From: Zasmidium citrigriseum
Lineage: Eukaryota > Ascomycota > Dothideomycetes > Mycosphaerellales > Mycosphaerellaceae
Length of the DNA stretch: 64,000 bases
Direction of reading: 5' to 3'
NCBI GenBank assembly: GCA_002786025.1
Contig: NHNW01000013.1
Coordinates: 248,001-312,000, forward strand
The notes under the pieces were generated by a model, which had not been told where the DNA came from, did not search any database, and saw only the letters and a list, made by a program, of their open reading frames with translations. Positions 55,404 to 64,000 of the stretch are shown piece by piece. The position numbers and the translations under genes are program-made. Position 1 is the first letter of the stretch, and every line of letters begins with the position of its first letter.

Positions 55404-56133
55404 GATATCGCGATGATGCTGAAGTTGATGCCGCCAATTAGAGCCTGAATGTTGGGATAGCAATCAAAACAGAGGAAGATATGCATTCCTTTGAGCTAAG
55501 AAAGAGATGTCAGAGGGCTGAAGGAAAGAAGCAAAGTAGTGCGGGCCGGACGATGGTTTGCAGGGCAAGGACGAAGCTGGGTGGTAGCCAGACCCGCGCT
55601 GATGGGGATGGAGGAAGGCATCATGTTCAAGAAAGCAACGCCAACGAACGTGATCGTTATGATAGAAGCAAGTGTTTTCGGCGAGATGTGATCCAAAGAG
55701 CGTGATTCATCCGCAAACGTCGCACATCGACAGACGCACAGCTCATGGTGAGCGGTGGTTGTTGCTGTCTCGATTGACTCGTTCCGTGGAGAGCGCTTGC
55801 CCGCGATGCTAAGGCGCCGGACTGGCAGGAAGTGGCTGAGATGATCAATGACTGGAGACGTTTGGTCTTGATGCCGGTCGATGAACGAGACGTATGCGAG
55901 AGAGTCGACGATGATGGAGAGGACGTGTAAAGACGCGCGGCAAGACGCGAATGACACACGCTAAAAGTGAGGTGAATGGCCTTAGTCATCAATATGGCCC
56001 AAGCTCAAGCTTACCAGGTATCGCCTGGCCTATCACCGACCTTCGCCTCACTTCGCAACAGCTGCGTTGGCAGTTGGCAGTACAAGAGCAAGACGTACGA
56101 AGTTCGCAGGTCCAATTGTGACAATGCTCAACA
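55404..56133. other. Divergent upstream region of the repeat-tailed gene and fluG
   Basis: A minus-strand ORF (55496-55957) covers part of it but has no recognised motif and overlaps other open frames. Treated as promoter DNA for the two divergent genes. Confidence 0.5.
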
Positions 56134-58970
56134 ATGGCCGCTGAACTGGACGAGCTTCGCAAGATCGTGAGGACCTGCCCAATTATCGACAACCATGCAC
56201 ACAACCTACTCCGCATCGAGACTCTTAAAACCGAAGAGTTCCTCAGTGCCACGTCAGAGGCAGAGGACGAAGCACTCGAAGACCACGTAAAGGCCTTACC
56301 GCACTTTCGAGCCCAGCGTCAGCTTCGAACCCTTTACGATCTTCCTCCCGATGCAGACTGGACGGCTATCTTGAAGAGGAGAAGAGAGGTGCTGGACACG
56401 GATCCGAACGACTTGATTGCAAGATGTCTTGAGGGCACGCATACCATTCTGGTGGATGATGGTCTCTACGGAGACTTTGAGGACTATTCCTGGCACGACC
56501 AATTCGTGGCCTCGCCATGCAAGCGCATTGTGCGAATCGAAGCTGTCGCTGCTGAGATACTCGAAGCTTTGTACCACCAGGGCAAGCTGCCGGCCGGCGT
56601 TGCCATTGCCGATGAGGAGGCCTGCGAGCTCGCATGGGTCGCCTTCGTGACCGCCTTCGAGGAGTCAATTGCTGCCAGTCTTGAGGATGCAGAGGTTGTG
56701 GGCCTGAAGAGCATCATCTGCTACAGGACCGGCCTGGACGTCATCGTCGGTCGGGATGCAGACGTTTCAGAGGCTGGCCTTCGAAGCTTCCGCCGACACT
56801 TTCTCCCTACCTGTGTTCAAGAGAAGTTTCGAGTCGAGAGCAAGGGCATGTGTGACGCTCTGGTCATCAGTGCGTGCAAGTTGATCGATGCCGCACATAA
56901 GGCGACTGGCATTGCAAAACCTATTCAGTTCCACACTGGCCTCGGTGACAACGACATCTCTTTACGCGAGTCCAGTCCAGCTTGTTTGCAGCCACTGATT
57001 GCAACCTACCCGAGCGTGCCCATCATCTTGCTCCATTCGTCCTACCCATTCACACGCGAGGCCGGGTACTTGGCAACTGTGCACAAGAACTGCTACCTCG
57101 ATCTGGGGCTCGTCTTTCCAATGATCTCCCGAGATGGACAGGAAAAAGTGATCCGCCAGGCGCTGGAGATCACTCCCACATCGAAGCTACTGTGGAGTAC
57201 TGATGGACACCATCATCCTGAGACCTACTATCTCGCCAATCTGCAAGGCCGTGTGGCTTTGGAAAAGGTACTCTGTGAGTACGTTGTGAAGGAGGACCTC
57301 ACCGTGGCTCAAGCCGTGCAAGCGGTGAAAGACATTCTCTTCCTCAACTCCAACATCCTGTATAATCTTGACCTGGTGCTACCTGCTATTGAAGGCCGCA
57401 GTCTTTCGATACACTCCAAGTCGAACTCCAGAGATGTAAGTCCTTGATACACTGTCTGCGATGCTTGCTCCTGAGACTTTTGTCAGGCCACAATCTTATC
57501 CCAGTCCTCACGCGCTCTCTGACTGCACCGCTCGCCCTGTGCAAGTGACTAAAGTCAGACGATACTGATGAGGTATAGGCAAATGGAACTCCAATCACAC
57601 CATCAGTATCGACGATCCGCAACGTGCCTACTGCTGCTCTCAATACTTACCGTCAGACGGCCAGACAAAGCAACGTGCAATACGTGTTCGTGCAGTGGCT
57701 TGACTACAACGCACAAATGCGCTCTCGTTGGCTGCCCATCGTCGAATTCGATAGAGTGATGAGCAGCGGTGGACTGCTAGCGATCTCCAATGGCAACTTG
57801 GGCACGACGCAAAATGACCACATGTCATCTGTCTGCAATCCTGTCGGAAGCATCTACGTGCAGCCAGATCCGAGCAGCTTCCGACTCATGCAACCAACCG
57901 GACCCGTCAAAAATGGAGCAACAGTCATGGCTCAATTCACCAACGAGCAAGGCGTTGGCTTACCGGCATGTCCAAGATATACACTGCAGCACATCGTTGA
58001 CACTTTTGAACAAGACTACGGCATCAACTTCCTGGTTGGATTCGAAATCGAGATCACGTTTTGTCATCGAGCCCCAAAAGGCAGCGGGGAGCCCTTCTCA
58101 CCTCTCGACACAGTTCACGCATGGGGCACTTTCAGCGACGAGCAGTACATGACCTCCGTCGCCCTGATGACGTCCATAGCGACAGTGCTTCAGCGCATCG
58201 GGATCACCGTCCAACAACTCCACTCAGAAGCCGGCGCCGGTCAATACGAATTCGTTCTCCCTCCATTACCCCCAACACAAGCCATCGACACCCTGATCCA
58301 AGCAAAACAATGCATCCAGCAAATCGCAGCCCAAAACGGCCTCCGAGCAACCTGCCACCCAATGCCCTTCCCCGGAATCGGCACCGCGGCACACGCCCAC
58401 ATCTCCCTCAATAGCACCAAAACCCCACCAGCAGACCTCGAGAATATCGAACAATCCTGTATCGCCAACATCCTCGTCCACCTCCCCGCCATCACAGCAA
58501 TCACGATGCCCCAACCCGTCAGCTACGGCCGCGTCGCAGACGACTCCTGGACAGGCGGAACATGGGTCGCCTGGGGCACAAATAACCGCGAGACACCGCT
58601 CCGCCGCGTGTCGCCGTGCCGCTGGGAAATCCGCTGCTTAGACGGATTGGCGAACATGTATCTCGCGCTCGCCACGATCCTCGGCGCGGGTCTTGGCGGC
58701 GTGCGAGCGCAATTGCCACTGAAAATTCAGGATTGTCAGGTCAATCCCACGAAGTTGACGGATGAGGAGAAGGCTGCTTTGGGGATTGTGAAGAGGTTGC
58801 CGAGAACTTTCGAGGATGCTCTTAAGGCGCTGGAACAGGATGGGGAGTTGAGGGGGTGTGTTGGGGAGGTGCTTTTGGGGAATTGGGTGGAGGTGAAGAG
58901 GGCTGAGCAGGCTATGCTTGGGGAGATGGGGGAGAGGGAGAGGAGGGTTTGGTTGATGGAGAGGTATTGA
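56134..58970 (+). CDS. fluG: FluG: amidohydrolase-glutamine synthetase fusion protein
   Basis: Exons 56134-57435 and 57579-58970 give 897 aa, close to the known FluG length. The 143-nt intron (GTAAGT...ATAG) is long for this window. Residues 1-430 are an amidohydrolase-2 type TIM barrel (CPIIDNHAHNLL, PIQFHTGLGDNDI, ILLHSSYPFTREAGYLA, WSTDGHHHPE). Residues 435-897 are a type I glutamine synthetase-like domain (FLVGFEIEITF, SEAGAGQYEFVLPP, CHPMPFPGIGTAAHAHISLN, WGTNNRETPLRR). FluG makes a diffusible signal that starts asexual sporulation in Aspergillus; elsewhere its developmental role is less clear. The last 250 bases are strongly G-rich on the coding strand. Confidence 0.93.
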
Positions 58971-59131
58971 TGATGTTATAAGGACCGAGGTTATGAGAAA
59001 ATATGAACGGGAATGATTTATGAGTAATGTCACATTCTGAGTATATACACCCCTCGATCCAGGAGTCTGTTCTTCTCCATTGCCACACACTTTTCACCCA
59101 CCGTCTTATCTTATATACACGCACTAAGAGT

Positions 59132-60787
59132 TCAAACCCCATCCCCATAACTCCTAACCCGACTCCAATAAAACGCCTTATCATTCCGCAACGTAAACTC
59201 GCCCCAATCATCCGTCAATTTATTATAGCTCCAAAACCCCTTCCACGCCAATTTATTATTCCGCGTCGTTTTTCCCGCGTGCGCGAGCGCCAAGTGCATT
59301 TTGTACGTGTACTTCGGCACCGCGCCTTCCGTCTCGATGAAAACTTCGCCTTCCCTCTCATCCTCCCCAGTAGCAGGATCCAGCGACGAGGACGCAGGAC
59401 CGCTAAGGCGCCACCGCCCACGCAGGGCGTCTTTCATGACGGATGAGGGCAGGAAGGAGCCGTGATGACTGTGGAGGTTGGATTTTGTCAGGTGGTGGAC
59501 CACGTCGGATGGTTCTGTTGTTGTGAGTAAGGAGATGGCGGTTCCGTCGCGGAAGAAGCGGAGGTAGCGGAAGTAGGTTACGACGTGGATGGGGGCGCCC
59601 CAGGTTAGGGTGTTGGAGTGGGTGGCGCCGGCGCGGGTGTAGTTTACGGTGGAGATGTAGCAGCCGTTGAAGCGGAGGCGGGGGCGGGAGCGGAAGAGGG
59701 TGCGGTAGGAGGAGGCGTAGGTTGTTTGGAGGAGGGTTTCGGTGAGGAGGTTGAAGGAGGCGGTGCGTTCTTCGGGTGTTGAAACCTGGGGGAGATTGCC
59801 CTCGGCGTCGAGTTCGCTATCGAGGTAGCGGGCCATGTCGTCAGTGGCAGAGATGGGCTCGCCTTCGATGGAGACTGTGTAGTCGTAGAGCATGGCGCCG
59901 AAGCCGAATTCAGAGCCTAGGGCTACTCGTTTCCAGATTGATTCTTCAGTGAGGACGAGGTAGGCGAGGCGTTTGCAGACTTGAGCTAGACGGGCGAAGG
60001 AGGCGACGTCTGAGATGGCGAGCTCGGTCAGGATTTGGGTAAGGATCTCTTCGGGCATCTCGGCGATGATACATCGTTCCGGAGGGGATGCGTCTGTGGG
60101 TGGTACTGGAGGCTCGATTCGCAACAGCGAGAACTCGTCGACCAGTTGCTTGAGGCTGCCGGGCAAAGCATCTGAGGAACTACCATACAGGGAGTGGTGG
60201 TCGGTTCGGGGCACTGTAGGAGCGGCATTGGATGGGTTGGGGTTTGTTGGTTTGGGTTTGATGAAAGATGAAGGAGGGAAGTGTTTGTGCTTGTAGGCTT
60301 CGTGCACGCCATCGTCGAGCTGCGACTTACCTCAGCATGTCTACACCGCAAGAAAGGGAAAGGGAGGTTGTACTTTGAATGCCTTCCGATAATGTCTGAT
60401 GCTTTCAGAGAGGTTGCCCTCAGTCTCCTTCTCTACTGCCCGCTCATAGTGCTCCAACGCCGAGCTGGGCTCTCTGTATATATCTCTATCGTGATTTTGC
60501 CCATCTGCTCCAAGGACTAGCTGTTGGTCCTTATCGGGGAGATCATGGTATGCCTTCGGCTCGATTTCTTCATTGTAGGTCCTGCTTGATGAAGGACCTG
60601 TCGTCGCGTGTGCCGGTGGAGGAGCGCCTCTCTGCCTCTGGATCTTCTCATATGCTTTCTTTGTCGACGGGGTTGATGGCTTCTTATTCCGTGCCTCTAC
60701 TTCTTCTCGCCATCGCCGACGGAATGCTTCCAACTCGGCCTCCGCTTCCATAGCTGGATCAGGTACATGTGGTTCCTCCGCGCTCAT
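59132..60787 (-). CDS. F-box protein of the Pof7/Hrt3 type
   Basis: Exon 1 is 60787-60374 and exon 2 is 60319-59132 (intron 54 nt, GTACAA...CGCAG), 533 aa. The N-terminal half has a charged helix (LEAFRRRWREEVEARN) and a single TPR-like unit, ALEHYERAVEKETEGNLSES, whose continuation LDDGVHEAYKHKHF is restored by splicing. The F-box is at about residues 215-255 (MPEEILTQILTELAISDVAS, then CKRLAYLVLTEESIWKRV). The C-terminal domain has RPRLRFNGCYISTVNYTR and a terminal FTLRNDKAFYWSRVRSYG, both typical of Hrt3/Pof7. It is expected to be a substrate adaptor of an SCF ubiquitin ligase. The gene is divergent from the carrier gene, 349 bases apart. Confidence 0.9.
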
Positions 60788-61136
60788 CGTTACGGGGAAG
60801 ACGGATGGTCGTAGGGCGTGTGAGAGGAGGCCGATGGATTGGTCATGGAGAGCAGCGAGAGGTGACGTTCCTCAGGTGCTTTGTGATTGGTGCGGCTTAA
60901 GCGTGCGGTATCGGGGAGCGGATCTAGAAGTTTATCGTACGCCGAGCATCATCGAATCATCCGCCACGTCCATCATTGTCCCCTACTCCCTCCTCACTCT
61001 TACACCTCATACAATCACCGTACCACCTTCGATTGCTCATCAAAAGTTTCAGTGAAGGAGAAAGCTTGGCCTGGGTGGCAACCTCTATCCAGCTCTCGGC
61101 GCGTTGGAGCGTCAAAGGGAGCAGCGATCAGACGAG
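60788..61136. promoter_or_regulatory. Divergent upstream region of the F-box gene and the Mtm1-type carrier
   Basis: 349 bases between divergent start codons, so both promoters lie here. No recognised binding-site cluster. Confidence 0.45.
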
Positions 61137-62445
61137 ATGGCGGCGGTACACACACAGGGCCAGAGGCACGACAGAATACTGTCGGCCGACGGCGAGGGCG
61201 AGTCGGACAACAATGCCCTTCATCTCACCTCTCCACCACCCGCAGTCCGAACAGCAGCAGACCCGGAGACGTCGATAGCCCAGAAGATGTTATCTGCCGT
61301 GAGCGGGAGCATATTAACTTCCTTACTGGGTACGCGAACCACAAAACCACTTCCTACTACTCTCTAGCTAATATATCTCTGCAGTAACCCCCCTCGATGT
61401 CGTCCGCGTCCGCCTCCAATCCCAATCAAGTCCGTCCCCCTCCTCTGCCCGCCTGCCCTCCTTCCTCCAACTGCCCCCCAATCTCGGCGTGACAGCCTGC
61501 TGCCGCGAAGTCTTCTGGGTGCAGAACCAATCCCAATTCTGCGTTGCTTCTCCCTCTCACGCCGCCGTCATTGATGAGGCGATCATCTCTGACTGTGCGG
61601 CAGAAGAGACCCAACGCCGGACTTTCAACTCGACCCTCGACGGTATCCGCAAGATCGCACGAAATGAAGGGATATGGACATTATGGCGGGGTCTTAGTCC
61701 GACGCTGTTAATGACGATTCCGGCGAATGTTATATATTTCGCGGGATATGACTGGTTGAGATCGAGTCCGAGGAGTCCTATGGTGGGAAGAGTAAGGGAT
61801 GAATATGCGCCGCTTGTTGCGGGGAGCGTGGCAAGAGTTATATCGGCGTTTGCGGTCAGTCCAATCGAGATGTTGAGGACGAGGATGCAGGCCGCGCATT
61901 CCTCAGAGAAGGGAGTTTTGCGGTCAACGATTTCCGGTCTGCAGGATATGGTTTCAACATCAGGATACACATCCCTGTGGCGAGGAATGACATTAACACT
62001 CTGGAGAGACGTGCCCTTCTCGGCACTGTACTGGTGGGGATACGAATACGGCCGCAAAGAACTGGACCAAATGCGAACTCGTTCCGGCACAAAGAAGGAA
62101 CACAACACCAAGACACTACTCTTGGACTCCTTCATCGCCGGTGCCAGTTCGGGCGCAATCGCAGCATTCGTAACAACTCCCTTCGACGTTGGCAAGACTC
62201 GCCAGCAGACCGTGATGCACTCGAATATGTCCGCAGAAAGGCGTCGAAATTTGCCCGAAGGAAAGACGATGCCGCGATTTCTCTTCCACATATACCAACA
62301 CGAGGGCTTCAACGGTCTTTTCAAAGGCTGGGCGGCACGATGCTTGAAAGTAGCACCGGCTTGTGCTATAATGATTTCCAGCTACGAGATCGGCAAGAGG
62401 ATGGCAACGACCGCGAATGAGAGGAAGGAGCACCACGAGTCATAA
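61137..62445 (+). CDS. MTM1: Mitochondrial carrier, Mtm1/SLC25A39-40 type
   Basis: Exons 61137-61329 and 61385-62445 (intron 55 nt) give 417 aa. Three carrier repeats are seen: TPLDVVRVRLQSQ (restored by splicing), SPIEMLRTRMQAA and TPFDVGKTRQQT. The first matrix loop is long and has ACCREVFWVQNQSQFC and a further Cys (SDCAAEE). This is the cysteine-bearing loop that characterises Mtm1 and SLC25A39, proposed to bind an iron-sulfur cluster. The family is linked to mitochondrial glutathione import, manganese superoxide dismutase activation and heme synthesis. The first 45 residues are a poorly conserved soluble N-terminus. Confidence 0.9.
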
Positions 62446-64000
62446 TGCATCGCATTTGGACTGGGTCGGATAGGGAAAGGCGTTCAAACGGTATTGCAGC
62501 ATTTGCGAGCGTTCTTGCATAAAGCATAAAAAGGGAGGCATCATGAGGAGTTCTTTGGTGGAGATACCCAGTGTAACAGTATGGTGGCATGGGAGAGGAG
62601 CTTTTTCCCTCTCTCTTCGGGGCAAAATATTAGAAAGAATACCAACTCACAATCGAAAACGAAAGAGCTTCCAATGATTGAAACTTGCCTCTCCTGTCAC
62701 CGTGTTCTCCATCTTTGGTCTTGGTGTTGTATTGCATATTCCTAACTCTGATATTGAGTACCTCTAAGTCCTCTCCTGGTCTCAGCTAGATCGGAAGCGT
62801 CGCTGAGGTACAGATGAGGATGTCGAAGGCTACCGAATGCCCATGAAGACGCATCACTTGCGAGACTTGATGTAGCTTGCCGGTTGTTGCGTGTCGAACG
62901 TAGCTCTTCGCTGTGCCATTGATCGTGGTACCGGTACCTTTCGTGACAAATTCCGAAGTATGACGGCGATGAGACTGACGGGTGACACGGGTTCGTGGGA
63001 TGACGAGTTTGACAGATGTCAACCGTGATACGTTACGAGGTCGCGACTTCACCTGTCGCAGCTCTTTTGCGTTTCGAGTGATCACAGCGTCGTTGATGTT
63101 GGTTGAATGTTTCGAATGGTTCGACATGCACGCAATCTTATGTCCGCCGCCAACGACAGACTCGTATGCTTGTTGCTCTTCGTTTTGGCAGCGAGTCGAC
63201 GGGCACGTGTCGTCCGCACACGTGGTCGAACGCGCCGTGGTCCTCGAATTTGATTTTGTTCCCTGTGTCAGCGATGGCATCAGGCTGAGACAACTCACCT
63301 ATTGTTGGGACCGCGCCGCTGAAGTCCCATGCCGTGCCGGTCACTGCCGAAATCTCCCTATGAGCAGCATCCTGGTAGTCCAATCTCAAAACCCCATGAT
63401 GTATCCCGAATGCCGGGACTTCGGCTGAGAAAGGTCGGTTTGAAGACAAACACATCGATCTCCAGCATGCAATCAATATCAAGCTCGAGGCCGAGATAGC
63501 AGTCCACAGCACAGCGATTATCTCACCGTCCGTAATCGATGCTTGGTTTGCTGTTTGGCCATCGTGAGATTGAAGACGTTCATATCAGCCGAGAATGGTT
63601 CGTCGACATTGGTACCTACTTCTTGAGCAGTCTTGTCAAAGATCGGACGGCGTCTTGCCCGCATATCCCTGCTGGTGGTTCTCTTAAGGGATGATTGGTC
63701 TTGTTGCGTACCATGAGGGTATTGTGCGAGGCAGACCGCAGTCATGATGTTCGATACGAGTTCACGAGTGTGTTGCCATGAGGACTGCGACGGGCGCTGA
63801 AGACGCGACGACTGCCATCGTACGCGATCGACAATGACGAGCTTCTATGAGCTTTGTGAATGACCAGCTCTTGCATCACGCTTGGAGACACCTCGCAGAC
63901 ATGTCTCTTCCTTCGGACATCATACGAAGGAGCCCCAAATGGGACCGTTGCTGATCTTTGTGAAGATGCGGGGCCATACAATCGTTAGACTGATGTGTGC
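62446..64000. other. Right-end stretch, no secure gene
   Basis: Minus-strand ORFs at 63138-63512, 62786-63298 and 63518-63745 overlap in different frames. A GTGAGT...ACACAG pair (about 36 nt, on the minus strand near 63260-63300) resembles a very short intron between them. The protein fragments carry scattered Cys, Arg and His but no recognised domain. The stretch may hold part of a gene continuing past the window edge, or no gene. Confidence 0.35.

Overview
This window is nuclear DNA from a filamentous ascomycete (Pezizomycotina). The evidence is the gene set (fluG, a palB/RIM13 calpain, a Zn2Cys6 regulator, a pectin-degradation set), spliceosomal introns of about 47-71 nt (a few longer) with CTRAY-like branch points, and intron-containing tRNA-Tyr and tRNA-Cys. 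Several lineage-restricted families suggest a plant-associated or saprotrophic Dothideomycete-type fungus, but that placement is inference. Exon boundaries below were worked out by hand from GT-AG signals and frame continuity, and each joined CDS adds up to whole codons.

Left part (0-16.5 kb): the 3' end of NOP9, a group II PLP decarboxylase, an MFS sugar transporter, a short-chain dehydrogenase, an F-box-like LPPEIR protein, a short oxysterol-binding protein, PalB divergent from a peroxisomal adenine nucleotide carrier, and a small three-exon membrane protein. Middle (16.5-32 kb): a MAPEG membrane protein, a secreted GH32 enzyme and a calmodulin-dependent kinase. A repeat-rich, gene-poor stretch at 23-31 kb follows, with degenerate tandem repeats, a 12-bp minisatellite, an unrecognised two-frame gene, a small protein family member and tRNA-Cys.

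Right part (31.5-64 kb): a giant GPI-type repeat wall protein, CCT7, a RidA-like protein, a Zn2Cys6 regulator, tRNA-Tyr, a galactose oxidase-like AA5 enzyme and a cysteine-rich secreted protein. Next is a rhamnogalacturonan block: PL4 lyase, Dal5-type MFS permease and, divergently, a GH105 hydrolase. The final genes are a second member of the small protein family, fluG, a Pof7/Hrt3-like F-box protein and an Mtm1-type mitochondrial carrier.

The most interesting points are four. (1) The PL4-transporter-GH105 block reads as an extracellular cleavage, uptake, intracellular cleavage module, and its divergent promoter carries a perfect 14-bp direct repeat containing CreA-type sites. (2) The permease has a 16-nt microexon flanked by two introns whose 3' ends are near-copies, which looks like intron gain by local duplication. 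(3) Many exons switch sharply from C-rich to G-rich on the coding strand. (4) The 23-29 kb stretch holds several unrelated tandem repeats, one made of units that each resemble a 5' splice site.
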